From: Marthasterias glacialis
Taxonomy: Eukaryota > Echinodermata > Asteroidea > Forcipulatida > Asteriidae
NCBI GenBank assembly: GCA_911728455.2
Contig: OU452235.1
Coordinates: forward strand, 9,410,634-9,474,633
Direction of reading: 5' to 3'
Length of the DNA stretch: 64,000 bases
The notes under the pieces were generated by a model. That model was not told the DNA's origin. It did no database searches and saw only the letters and a list, made by a program, of their open reading frames with translations. Position numbers and translations under genes: made by a program. Below, one piece after another: positions 30,150 to 41,668 of this stretch. Positions within the stretch are counted from its first letter, which is position 1. Every line of letters begins with the position of its first letter.

Positions 30150-30400
30150 CCCTATTGAAAAAATCCTGGCTACGCCGCTGTCACTGCCGGGATCACTTTC
30201 AAGTGGCTAACCCCCTTTTCTCAGCGAAAAGTGTAATGGGTTCTTTTACGTGCATTGACGTTTTTGATTACACCACACCCGGACCTATGTATTTGCGTCT
30301 CATCCGAAGGACGATGCAGTTATGGTTAAAGGTGTCTTGACCGGGACTCTTTCTCATTCTCTGCTGAGCAGAGACACCAGAGCTTGACCGCTCAGCCTCA
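30150..30400 (-). mobile_element. tRNA-derived SINE, copy 1
   Basis: On -, GGCTGAGCGGTCAAG (A-box-like, about 30398-30384) is followed by a decayed B-box area (about 30355-30341), then by GACACC and a body containing CATCGTCCTTCGGATG and CCCATTACAC. This order matches a tRNA-headed SINE type that I recall as abundant in echinoderm genomes. Non-coding, transcribed by RNA polymerase III if active. The B box is degenerate. Confidence 0.5.
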
Positions 30401-31039
30401 AAGAACCGTAAAAAGAATTGTGTGTATTTGTACTGCGGAAATAAAAAATGAGCCACGGAAACTTCACGTCCAAGTTACAAATGTTCACCTTATTTTTTTT
30501 GTGATAAGGACATCCATAGCCAATAACACACTGTTTGCAATTGTACATGTGTGTGTGGTTTGGGACCCTTAAGCCTGTCGACAATTATCTATAATTGAAA
30601 TTATCCATTAAAACATCTACTCGGGAGACCTGCGTAAATTTTGTTGGAGATTTTGAAAATACTATTTTGAATTAGGCCATGTCTTTTGAAATTGGCCCGA
30701 CAGTACTGTCCACCCTAAGTTTAACGCCTGAGCGTTCTGTCCTCACAAACTAATACTTATTTAATTCCAATGTGATCAGTTTTACAAGAGGATAACCAAA
30801 GTTGAGCTTTGCTAATAGTTATAACAACATCACATAACATTTGGTGATAACACTGACATTTGAAGAAATGAAATTAAAGCATATTCATTGTTTTCATGCA
30901 TTTTTTACTGTATTTACTGCTTTATGTATAAAGGGCTTTTTTTACAAATACATGAATAAAGTTAATTTCCGTGCATTTTTCAGTGAAGTTGAAAGTATAA
31001 TTATCTGAAAAAGAACAATTTTTGAGATTTATTATCATA
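30401..31039. other. Intergenic
   Basis: No feature recognised. Confidence 0.4.
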
Positions 31040-31421
31040 CCTGGTGGCATTTTTGGCATTTATTAATTTTCGAGCAAGAATATTGAGTTTGTGCATAGCC
31101 CGGATATCCGCCAATTATGACGCTCATGGCGCTCCATTATTATTAACCCTGTCGGGTCATTTATATCATTCCTTTTTCATAATTTCAGCTTCCTGGAGGG
31201 ACTACACAGCCTGTGCTGCAACGTATGTAGCGCACCAAACTAAAACTGTAACAAGAACCATCTATGAACTCACTGGTATCAATTTACTCCTGGTTGAAGA
31301 GAAGCAATTATAGTAAAGTGTTAGCTAAATGACGCAATTGTCACGACCGGGTTCGAACCAATACTCCGATGACTTTGCCACCAGAACTTAGTCCGTTTCA
31401 CCAGACCGCTCAGCCACGACA
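31040..31421 (-). mobile_element. tRNA-derived SINE, copy 2
   Basis: The - strand starts GTCGTGGCTGAGCGGTCTGG (A box, about 31416-31403). After about 45 nt comes a perfect B box, GGTTCGAACC (31359-31350), within a tRNA-Ser/Leu-like fold whose 3' side is CGTGACA. A tail of CACTTTACTATAATTGC and CTTCTCTTCAACCAGG follows, then AGTCCCTCCAGGAAGC and a body that includes CCCGACAGGGTT. The acceptor stem pairs only partly, so this is not a functional tRNA gene. The 3' boundary is approximate. Confidence 0.65.
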
Positions 31422-32585
31422 TAAGAATCGTTTACAATGACTACTAAAGCTTTGAAGAGATCTTATTTGTTTAATTTGACTTAAGTCGACTACATGTACC
31501 ATAGCAAATGGTGTAACTTTAGTTATTACGAATCTCAGGTACAATTAGTAAATGTAAAACACGTACTTTGAGAATATATTGTTACCCCCCCCCCCCCCCC
31601 AATCCTCTCTATAATCAACTTACCCCCTTTTACAGTAATCTAAATCCTCAGATAAAATGTTCCGTGTCAAAATGTGTATTTTAAATCAAATTATTAAAAT
31701 GCACTTATTCCAAAGCCAGTAAATGTCAACTTTGATCTTAGTTAAAAGAAACATGATAAGCGTCACGAAAAGTCTTGCGAGATAACCTTGCACAAATTTC
31801 GGTCCTGAATTTTTTTAGAGAAAGGGAATTAAGAGAATGTTTATATGCGTTGTGAAAGAACAGTAAAATCTTAAGATAGACAATATTATTAGAATATTGT
31901 TTTGGATCATTTTTAAATGTCTTATTTACATATTTATCATGCAACAAACCCAATTAGAAAACTATACATCAAATTTGTTTACACTTATGATAAAAAAGTG
32001 TGCTTAAACCTTTTGGCAAATTAAAATAATTAAATCAATGTTGGATAACAAATCATGTTTCCTCTCTTGCAAGTATTTTGTTGGAAAGCTTGTATACATT
32101 TGTTTATCATTATCTCAAGTGTCTTGACGTTATTTTACAAACATTTTGCTGAGGGTCAGTATCGTCAAATATCATCCACTTTATTTAAAATATTAGTTGT
32201 TTTGAGGTTTAAAATTTAACATATTTTTTAGTTTACTTTTTTAATCAAATAATGTTATATTTTATGGAACCAAATCATTTTAGTTTGTAAAGGACCATAA
32301 TAAGAATATTAACAGTAACATATGTTTATATATATAAACGTTGTATATATAAATAAACGGCACTAATTATGGATTAATTTCTCATGTAATAATAACTTTA
32401 ATTTCGAAAAGTCAGAATGAACACAATATTCAATTTGCACTTTTCAAGATTTCTTATGTCAAGCGGAGACCCTTCAGTTTGCAGTCAAATTCAAACATTA
32501 CAGTAAAAAATACAAATATTCAATGCCATATCATTGACCTAGCGTTTAATCTCGTATTATTATTATTAATGTTTATGTTTTTGCA
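31422..32585. other. Intergenic, AT-rich
   Basis: No gene recognised. A C run of about 17 nt lies at 31586-31602. Confidence 0.45.
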
Positions 32586-32591
32586 TTTATT
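32586..32591 (-). terminator. AATAAA polyadenylation signal of C1qDC-3
   Basis: AATAAA on -, 69 bp past the stop codon, in AT-rich 3' UTR. Confidence 0.55.
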
Positions 32592-32659
32592 ATTCAAAAT
32601 GTAAGAGACAAAATAAGGTTGTATTGGAGTAACTATTACTTTATAGTTATCCGTTGGAA

Positions 32660-33436
32660 TCACTTTTTATTTTCATACAACAGAAACCCGGTAAATGAAG
32701 CGTAATTGTTAGTATTACTATACATTCTACCGTTTACTGATAAGTAGACTTGATCGTTAATTTGCAGGGAAATAATCGCACTACTACTCGCTGCATGATA
32801 ACCTTGGTCACCTGCTAGCCCAGTAACTATATTTTGACTGTTCTTCCTCAGCTGAGCGTACAAGGTACCTTCGGTCGGGTATTTTAAGATTGAAAATTTA
32901 AACTCGTATGTTCCAGGCACAGTACAAGTGAACGCACCATTGGTCAAGTCGAAAAGTGTCCCTTCCTCTGAAAATAATAACTCATCAAAGGGAAGACGTT
33001 CCCATGCTACAGGATTGAAATCGGTATATCGCACTGCAGTAAAGGCAGATCGTCGTCTGCTACATTCACCCGCTACACCCTTCTGTCCAGCTGGTCCAGG
33101 CTCACCTCTCTTACCAATAAAACCCATCTCCCCTGCTGGACCCTTTGGTCCCAATGCCCCTTGTTGTCCACGTTCACCTTTATCGCCCGGTTCACCATTC
33201 AAACCCCTTTCTCCTTTAGCTCCAGGGTTGCCATCATCACCGGGAGGGCCCATACCACCCTTTGGACCTGGGAATCCAAAAGCACCGTGGTTTCCGTTTA
33301 AGCCCGGTTTTCCCGGCATTCCCATCGGGCCACGACAACATGCGTTACACGTCTCGTCCTGTTTCGGTGGAGCCGTAACTGTAGCGTGTATGGTCTTGAC
33401 ATGCATAAGCACCAAAACAAGAATGGCGAGCTGCAT
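32660..33436 (-). CDS. Secreted collagen-like C1q-domain protein, C1qDC-3
   Basis: A 258-residue paralogue on -. A signal peptide (MQLAILVLVLMHVKTIHA) is followed by TCNACC, a stalk of about 29 Gly-X-Y triplets with no break (the GEQGxGQPG break of copies 1 and 2 is absent), GECSRRR with the junction cysteine, and the C1q head from SAFTAVR, CTVPGTYEF and FSILK to ASFTGFLLYE. ATG 33436 directly follows the acceptor TTTTGCAG. The upstream in-frame extension to 33550 is intron. Exon 1 and the promoter lie at 36.0 kb, giving a 2.5-kb intron that holds a foldback element. It is more diverged from copies 1 and 2 than they are from each other. Confidence 0.93.
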   Translation of the reverse strand: MQLAILVLVLMHVKTIHATVTAPPKQDETCNACCRGPMGMPGKPGLNGNHGAFGFPGPKGGMGPPGDDGNPGAKGERGLNGEPGDKGERGQQGALGPKGPAGEMGFIGKRGEPGPAGQKGVAGECSRRRSAFTAVRYTDFNPVAWERLPFDELLFSEEGTLFDLTNGAFTCTVPGTYEFKFSILKYPTEGTLYAQLRKNSQNIVTGLAGDQGYHAASSSAIISLQINDQVYLSVNGRMYSNTNNYASFTGFLLYENKK

Positions 33437-35943
33437 CTGCAAAATGAAAAGAAAAGAAAAAATGGGGAACAAATTCAGATAGGTCACATTCAGGGACAAA
33501 ATACGAATCCGAGTCATCTGGGATAGATACAATACTCCGATAAAGAACATTTACACATTATATTAATGCTTTTAGAAAGTATAGGTTCATGTTCAGTTCT
33601 CTATCACCGGGTGGCACAGATAGACATAAGTCTACAACTTCCAGCCTGTCACGCAAAGTACACTTCAATTTTATCCCTGCAGAAGATCGTTACACATAAG
33701 ATGGCTACTTAAAATAAATATAAACAACTAATATAAATAAAACTGATGCAAAACTGTTACTTGTTTTTTTTTTTCATTCCTACAATGACGATTGAATGGC
33801 CACAAAGCGCTCAAACTTTCATGGGCTCTTGGTTTTATCGAACATGTAAGACCTATTGAAACCCATATTTGAACACACAAATATTTAAGATTTTAGACCT
33901 CTTACTTCCCAGGTTATTTTTATGCGTCCCCCCCCCCCCCCCCCCGGCCCCGTACATCCCCAAAAAGTCCAGTTCCGATGGTTCAATGTTTACACGTGTG
34001 CCAGGTTATGAACCTCTTGCCACATAGTGCACGAAACTTATTATTGGACGTATCAGCTGGAGTGTTTAAAACAATTTCACAAAAAAGACAGGGACCAAAG
34101 AAAGATACGGTACGCTGAGGAGAGAAGTTTATGCCACGAAAACACGCCACAAAAAGTAGACCAAAGAACAGCCCCAAATTAATAATTTGGATCAATTTGA
34201 TCTGGTGAAACGAGTTTTATTACACATTTCATCGCACTGATCAATAATAATATCGTTTGTTTACCAACAGAGGGCGCAATTCTACTTTAACGGCATGGCT
34301 AATTGTTACAAATTGCAAGGTTAAGAACGCAAATTTTGGGATTACTTTATTTTAAGAAGAATTTAATCTCATAATCATCATCACATTTGATTTGTACGTT
34401 GATTGCAAAAATTATCAAAACGTTGTTTGCAATCTGCAGTTTTTCATTCTCAAAATAATCAAGGTGAACTTAAAAAAATTAACTGCGTTAGTATTTTTTA
34501 ACCTTAAGGTGTTCACATAATCGAATTTAAACTTTGTATAGGCGATTTCATATTTCGAGCATTGGAGGCAAAAAAAAAACGTTTCGCAAGCTGAATTTAT
34601 GTTAATAAACCTAGTGGCGAGCTTGAAAATGTTTAACGATTTCAAACAGGTATAAAGATAAAAGCTTTTAACCCGGGAAAACAAACGTTTGCATTTTCCA
34701 TTGCCAAGAACAACAATGAAAGAAGTGAAAAAAATTTCGAAAAAATTATAAATTCGAAACAATCACGTGATAAGACCGGGCTTAAATACCACTGGCATGC
34801 CCTCCGAATTAAGATTGTTTGTTTTAATCAAGGAGTAACTACGTAAGAATTGTAGGATAAAAGTATTTAACAACTTCAAAGATATTTTTAAAAACGCCTT
34901 GGTTTGTTTTGATTTTCATTAAATTAGCCTATGGAGAAGCATAAAAACAGCTGAAAGTACACTTTTTTATAGCGACGTCTTTACCCTCAGTCTAACTGAT
35001 TTAACTTCAAGTGATCGTTTTTCTCTCCAAGGTTTTTCTCAATGCGCACATTTCTTTAAGAAAACTTTAGAGTTTTATTTGCTCGACCCTAATACTTGTA
35101 ATGAAGCGGTCCGAACTATGGAATTCTATCTCTGCCATTTCAACGTCGCATATATGGTGGTGATTGTAGTTTCCATAGCCGCTTGCGCCGTCAACGGCGC
35201 ATTGTCGCGTCGTGCCGTCGTATAGTCGCGTCGTGCCGACGCCTAGTCGCGTCGTGCCAACGCATTGTTGCGTCGTGCCGTCACGACGCGACAATGCGAC
35301 GGCATGACGCGATTATCTGACGGCACAACGCGACAGTGCGACGACACGACGCGACTATGCGACGGCACGACGCGACAGTGCGACGACACGACGCGACTAT
35401 GCGACGACAAGACGTGACTATGCGACGGCACGACGCGACAGTGCGACGACACGACGCGACAGTGCGACGACACGACGCGACTATGCGACGGCACGACGCG
35501 ACAGTGCGACGGCACGACGCGACTATGCGCCGTTGACGGCGCGAGCGGCTAGGGACATTGCAATCACCACCATCATGCGACGTTGAAATGACAGAGATAG
35601 AATTCCATACCGAACTATATACTCAAATCTCCAAGCCCATGGTAATAGTTGAGAACGTCTCTACTGGTTCATTGAGATGGTTGTCATAACCAAGAAGGTG
35701 GGGATCCGTGTGTTTCGACAGACCCAAGATGACGTTCTCGCTTCTCTTTCGTGTGTAAGACACCTGTAGACGTCGCTTAATTAACAGAGAGAGTTTGAGG
35801 GGGAGAGAAGTCTTCAATTTACTGGATCGACAGACATGCTTGAGTTTGCATGTGTGTTTCCGTGTTGGCTGATACACACACATAGCTTTCCCCGATTGGT
35901 GAAGAATGTTTTCATAATGATGTTGCAATTGAGAAACACTTAC
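33437..35943 (-). other. Predicted first intron of C1qDC-3
   Basis: Bounded by the donor GTAAGT (35943-35938 on -) and the acceptor TTTTGCAG (ending 33437). It contains a C run at 33931-33946 and the foldback element at 35117-35609. The frames at 34415-34762 and 33983-34195 show no domain. Confidence 0.6.
35117..35609. mobile_element. Foldback element with 21-bp GC-rich repeats
   Basis: A 493-bp unit flanked by the direct repeat CCGAAC (35111-35116 and 35610-35615), a 6-bp target duplication. Terminal inverted repeats of about 90 bp start TATGGAATTCTATCTCTG and run to GCCGTCAACGGCGC. Inside is an array of 21-bp units ACGACGCGAC(A/T)(G/A)TGCGACG; the left few units are in the opposite orientation to the right ones. 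No coding capacity; the repeated MRRHDAT frame follows from the 21-bp period. A related array is at 58.1-58.6 kb. Confidence 0.8.
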
Positions 35944-36011
35944 CTTGATGTTGTGTTCTTGTAGTCTAAGCCTTCTTTCTTTCCTCCTGCTGATAAGATA
36001 CACAATTGTTA
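35944..36011 (-). other. Non-coding exon 1 of C1qDC-3
   Basis: On -, this starts about 26-30 bp after the TATA box and ends CATCAAG|GTAAGTG. It aligns with 10145-10210 on + (shared CAGCAGGA, GAAAGAA, GCTTAGACT, CAAGAACACAA). No useful ATG; 5' UTR. Confidence 0.7.
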
Positions 36012-36130
36012 TGAACATTGCAGATGGTACAGCTCGTTTTATATGCTGCTAAAATTCCATTGCAGTGACCGGTAAACTACATCTACAATGTGATTGGCAA
36101 TTGTTAAACTGTCAATCATACGTTTACCCA
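36012..36130 (-). promoter_or_regulatory. TATA promoter of C1qDC-3
   Basis: TATAAAA on - at 36043-36037 in AGCAGCATATAAAACGAGC, the same core as 10111-10123 on +. CAATGGAA upstream and ATGATTGACAG further upstream are also shared. Confidence 0.7.
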
Positions 36131-37979
36131 CGTGTTGGTGTCACATTTTTTACTTCATGGGTTAGGGTTGGTTAACCTTTAATTTGCATTAATGATTATT
36201 CTACGCCATAACGTGATGAGCTTTATGACTGATTCCCAGAAATACCAGGTCCATCCACATTTTACTTCCGTACGTGACATACATTTGTCGACTACATTAG
36301 GTTAGGTATCATCTGTGATAAATCAATTCAGGGACATATTACCCGCACTCTTACTTTTTTAAAACCAAATATACAAGTTTAAGCTTATCGTCAGATCAAA
36401 TGTAATACAAAGGAGGTAAGAAATTTATTAATGACACTACAACAACACGTTATGTGCCTAAGTTACAAGGCAACCTACTCAGTGACAAAAAAATTAAGCC
36501 ACTGGGTGTCAGGGCCTCTAAGTTATATTGGTGAAATATAAATACTTGAGTTCTATTGGGCCAATTTTCATTCAATAATTTGAATGGACAATAAACTTTC
36601 ACAAACGTGAAGCTTCACTAGATGTAAGGATTAAGGTGCCCTTCTTCAACAATTTTAATTTACCAAGACCACCAAAATGTATTTGGTTTACATTGCAAAA
36701 TGTTGTAAAGTAAAAGAGAAGTTGAATGCATTTACAGTGAACTTAACACATCAAAAAGCATGCTAAGCGTAGGCTTTTGCACAGGAAAACGTGTAAAACG
36801 CGTGCCTTTACTTCCGTCCATGGTTTCAGAACGTCCTAATTTTTCGATTTGCGCCCTCTCCTTACCGTCTATAAGTTTTGTCTGTGATCAAAACTAAATC
36901 TGTGTGATGCGCCCTCTCCGGTGAATTGCAATTTGTATGATAATTATAGTAAAACCCCAAACTAGTCTTTAAACGTGTCGATTAAATACTAGTTGTGATG
37001 TAGGGCGCCCTCTCCTGGCAAATGCTATAAAAACTGGAAACTTATTAATCAAGAGTACAACTTGCACAGTACGTGGATGGAAAGAGCTTTTCCACAACTA
37101 GATTATGCCCTTTTAAATGTTTCAAGTGATTTACTGTTGATTATGTCTGATTCCAGCCTCTGACGGTTTGAGGGAAGAAGTTAAAATCTTTGATTGAGGG
37201 ACGAATGAAGTTAGTTGTCAAAGTTTTTGTGTATTTTTTAATTTGATATTATTTTATTTTTTTATTTTTTTACTTACAGACGAAGATTTACAGAAGTAAA
37301 AAATTCAATATTTCTTCAAAATATTGTACAGTCCCATAGACATAGCAATACCAGTCCCACGTGTAAAATTGGTAAATCCCTAATTACCTAAATACTAGTT
37401 TTGAAATAATACTGTATGTTTTTGTAACCTACTTATTCCGAAATTGTAATCGTTGTCAATTTGTACCATAACTTATAAAAACAACTCAGCTTGACAAACG
37501 GCCACTGCGGTCTACAAAAGTAAATTTTTGGGCGGTAGTTGGTTCAAAATCATTTGGGGTATCTTTGTTGAAAAAGGAAACAACTTACACATTTGAAAAT
37601 AATTTTATAATATACTAGATCAATGTGTTGTGAATTTGTTATTATTTCTTACATGTTAAGAATGAAATGACTGATCGATCAGCTTCAAAGCTATCGTCTG
37701 CTATCCGTCCATAATGGCTGTTTATCCTTGTAATCAAGTGATAGTTTGTATTGTTTTGTTCAGACATAATATTTTTATGCTTGTGACACCGAAAACAGTT
37801 TGTACAATCAAATTATTCACTGAATAATTCTGCTTGCGCACTTAATCAACAAGTTTTACATTTCTTTACACTGATTTTGATATAAAATTAAATTTGTTCC
37901 TTTATTTTTCAACACTGAAACAATACAGTATGAAGGAATATTGTGATAAGCTAGGAAATGCAAGTTCTCCTAACATATC
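36131..37979. other. Intergenic with three GCGCCCTCTCC motifs
   Basis: No gene recognised. GCGCCCTCTCC occurs at about 36851, 36909 and 37006, spacing roughly 58 and 97 bp. GAGGGCG-type motifs also occur elsewhere in repeats of this window. Confidence 0.4.
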
Positions 37980-38830
37980 TCGTGTCTTCAGATTAGGCAA
38001 CTGCTGAACACCAGTGTATTACTACAATCTATTGAAAGGAACCTTTCAACAGACCTCACAGCTCTCAGCACATACTTTCATAACTGGAGACTTAAACTCA
38101 ACACATCTTAAACAGTCTGCAGCTTGTTCCAACTCAATGTGAGCTGCCGAGATGTAAAGATTCCCTACGAGAAGTCTCCAAAATACTTGGACGTCACTCT
38201 AGACAGAACACTCTCATACAAGGAACACATGAGACATGTCTCTGCCTAGGTGCAAGCAAGGAATAACCTGCTCTGTCGCCTCGCTGGAACAAACTGGGGC
38301 ACTAGTTTCTCTGTACTCGGTACCTCATTTCCTGCACTCGTCTACTCCATCGCAGAATATTGTGCACCGGTATGGTGCAGGACTGACCACTGCCAACTAG
38401 AGGACAGTGTCTTGAACAGCACAATGTGCCTTGTGTCGGGGTGTATTCGTTCTACACAAGTTGACATTTTACCAATCACTAGTGGCATAAGCACATCCGT
38501 CATTAATGAGAACCACTTACTCAACCATCTCACTACCAATCAAATCAAGAACCCATGACTAAAGTCTAGGAAGCCGTTTGCAAACCATCTGCAAGACATC
38601 CTCACAACCTCCGATGGCCACAGCCCGGAAAACTGGGCGATATGCGTCAGGAGGAACAGTGGTCGATGTCCACATCGAGGCTTCATGACTACATCATCAA
38701 ACCTGACAACAAGCCGTTTGGATGTCAACTACCCAGAGCAGCTTGGTGTAGACTAAGCAGATGTCGCACTGGTCACGGTTGATTCCGGGCAAACATGTTC
38801 CGGATGGGGTTCATCGCCAGTCAAGCTTGT
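37980..38830 (+). pseudogene. Decayed LINE reverse transcriptase, Jockey/RTE-like C-terminal part
   Basis: Reading + in shifting frames: LSTYFHNWRLKLNTS, then KYLDVTLDRTLSYKEH, a stop, RNNLLCRLAGTNWGTS, ALVYSIAEYCAPVW and MCLVSGCIRSTQVD. The C-terminal part includes KPFANHLQD and GHSPENWAI. This is the thumb and C-terminal region of a non-LTR RT (YLGVxLDRxLSF, AEYCxPVW). At least two stops and several frameshifts make it a relic. The 5' part, with the catalytic domain, is missing. Confidence 0.7.
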
Positions 38831-40744
38831 CAGAATTAGGGATTTTAGGGAGTGCCAGTAGACCCACAGATTCTTGAGAGAGGAACACACAAATTGGAGA
38901 GTGCCAATATCTCACCAGTGTCGAGCCAAAGTTAAAAACCTTTAGGTTGCTGCGCTGCATTTCGATTGCCAAATCAGAAACGGATTGATCAGACTGTTTC
39001 TTGAGCAATTGGTTGGAAGCCAGAAGATGAAGCAGCAGATATCGGCAAGTTAAGTTTGGAAACGGGAGGAAAATCGTGAGTTAAATTTGCTTGCATCATA
39101 AGGATATTGATTCGTATTACTTGTATTAAGAAGAAGTCCTAAAACTTAATTGTTCTTGGAAGAGTATGTTCTAGTTTGAAATAATGAAGTAGTATTTTCA
39201 AAAAAAGTATTTAAAAAAACGACTTTGTGGTTCACATTAGTCTTCGGAATAAGATTTCAGATAAAGAAATGATTTGAAAAGCATGTCTTTAATCAATTTA
39301 ATTGAAGCATCAGGCATTATTTTATTTTTGTTCTACTGTTTTATAGATGGCCATGATGCGGGTACCTTATCCCCCTCCTAGAATGCAACATTAACCCACC
39401 TATGGTGACGAGAAGGCAGAGCTTGCCCATAAATGTATATATACCACCACACCCTGCTGAGAATTGACATGGCAGAAGATTTTTATAAAGAGAGACAGCT
39501 GTGATAGTCATCAAAAGTTGCACCTAAGGAAATAATTATCCTTTGGACAAAATCACGGTGGACCTATTTTAATTTGTTTGACGATTTAGACGTTTACTTT
39601 TGGGTTGGAGTTTGAGTTGCATTTGGAGTTGAAGTTGGAATTGGAGTTGGAAGCTAGGTGTCATTCCACTGAATAACTTTTGATTTAATTGTTCAGCTTA
39701 ATTGACTTAAAGCACTAAGAACGCAAGAGTAGTTCAGCATTTAGTTAAAAGTAGAGAAGTATAGGATTAGTATTTTCCCAAACAATAAGTTTAACCCTGG
39801 GAGAATTAACTTTGGGGATGTTTAGTTTTTGGTGTTGCGACGTCACAATAATTAAGGGGTACGTTACCAAACTTAATTGAATTTCTGTGCATGCATCGTA
39901 CTAAACTTTAATTATTGCATTTAGTGGGATTTAAAGATGCATTGCTCGATTTTGGGCCAAAGGATTCAAAAAATCAATTTCATTGAGCGAACGAATTTAA
40001 AAAGTTTATATGTTTGTGTAACGAAAAATATAAAGAAATAAATAAAAAATCTGATATCAGGAACTCGAGATAGAACACGTTTAAGTTTCTGTGGGAATTT
40101 GCCGATTTCAATTTGATTGGTTTCCCAGCGGCCAATCAGAAGAATCCGCATGTAATGAATACTCATGAATTTTGTGACCTTTTTTAGTATGAACGGGTCG
40201 CAACCCCTGCGACCATTGCTCTCGCCGCTGCCGGCCCACACGGCTCGCTGTGCGTGTACATACAATGTACATGGTGTATGTACATGTACAGAGTGCGCGA
40301 TCCGAGCGATAAACTACCACCGGCTCTCTGCTGCAAACACACCGTGCGGGTTGGTAGGATAGGGAGCAGGCCGCCGCTGGTCAATCGACGATCACACGGA
40401 CCAGACGTCCAGACGGTTTTGAAAACTTCCTGCAAGTTGGAGCTTCAAGGCATGCAGAAAACGAACCAGAGGACGACCAATATTGTACATGTATAGTTCA
40501 CATACGTGGACAGTGTGTGGGGTTTAATTCCCATTACAACGTGTACAATGTGCGCCACACATACAACCGGTCGATCGTCGTAAAAGCATGAATATTCATA
40601 TCCTGTGCTTCTGCAATATGCAAATGACGTACGTCTTAGCTCTGAGGATTAAAAGGCTGGCCCAGCCTTTTATTCATTTACGTATTTAAGTAACTGCCAC
40701 TTATCCTTGACGGATTTTTTCGTTCAAAGTATCAAATGAAAGCT
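38831..40744. other. Intergenic
   Basis: No gene recognised. A short TTGGAG/TTGAAG hexamer run lies at about 39604-39650. The region 40253-40290 has repeated GTACAT motifs. Confidence 0.4.
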
Positions 40745-41420
40745 TTATAACTTTTGCATTTGTTTGTTCGATCGAGGCTTTTCTTTCTCAAAATCTGTGA
40801 AAAATATTCCAGAGTTTGTACCAGAGACCTTCGAGTGGCTGATAAAGACAGTAAGGATAGTTCCAGTATTGGAAATTGTACAATTAGTAATGTAATGTGC
40901 ATGATTGTGTACGAGTGCACGACGGAACGTTTAGGCATGACGAGCACGATCACACACTTTTCAACACAAAAATTCCAAAGTTATGAAGCTGAATCATCCA
41001 AAGAAATTGTGTGATTCCTTTGCCCATTTGAAATTTCGCAAGGCTAGGTATAAATGCTCACTTTGTCAACGTTCTTTACCCTTTTTTTACAGTGATTTAG
41101 GTCTACATTACAAACAAAATAACAGGCGGGTGGCTACATAGACGTCCAACGCCGGTAGTGCATAACTCAAAATAAACCTCTTTTGTAGTAGAATACTGGT
41201 AGGTTATGAAACAGTAATGTGATTAATATCAATGTCACAACATACAACTTTAATGGAATGGCTTTTTAGCTGTGTTATTATTACCAAATGCCGACTGTTG
41301 GTGTGACTCTATCGGTCACGGCATGTAATTGCACATAGTTTGCCATCAGCTAAGATGACGTAGTACCCACAATAGGTCATGTGAAGACATGTAAACATTT
41401 GTCGCGCAATCGGTCTGTAA
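40745..41420 (-). mobile_element. Non-autonomous DNA element, copy A, truncated
   Basis: Matches the inverse complement of 52977-53690: a TTCGATCGAGGCTTTTCTT part, ATTCCTTTGCC, GGGTGGCTACATA, TTTGCCATCAGCT and the terminus TGTCGCGCAATCGGTCT. The far terminal repeat present in copy B is missing, so this copy is cut at its left. No coding capacity. Confidence 0.6.
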
Positions 41421-41668
41421 GTGTCTGACTACTGTTCGTACCACATACATACACATTTATAAGAAACGATTCATCTGTCCCTCGGAAATACAAATCTCTC
41501 AAACAAAATGGCTTGTTGTAAACCCAAAAGATACTCACTGGGGGCGCTATAACATATCCCTCCCAGATGACAAACTTTAGGAACATGGTCAGGGCCATGT
41601 CCCCTACACAATGTAAACATTGGTCGCGTAATCGGTCTATAAGTGTCTGACTACTGTTCGTACTGTAA
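41389..41668 (+). repeat. Direct repeat around the element end, 225-bp spacing
   Basis: GTAAACATTTGTCGCGCAAT and the following TAAGTGTCTGACTACTGTTC recur at about 41614-41661 with small changes, a local tandem duplication that includes the terminal repeat of copy A. Confidence 0.7.

Noticed and set aside
31341..31421. Candidate tRNA-Ser/Leu gene on -
   Set aside because: A and B boxes are good but acceptor and anticodon arms pair poorly, and the sequence continues into a SINE body.
35623..36018. 131-residue minus-strand frame overlapping exon 1 of C1qDC-3
   Set aside because: Its first part is the conserved non-coding exon and it runs through the splice donor into the intron; no domain.
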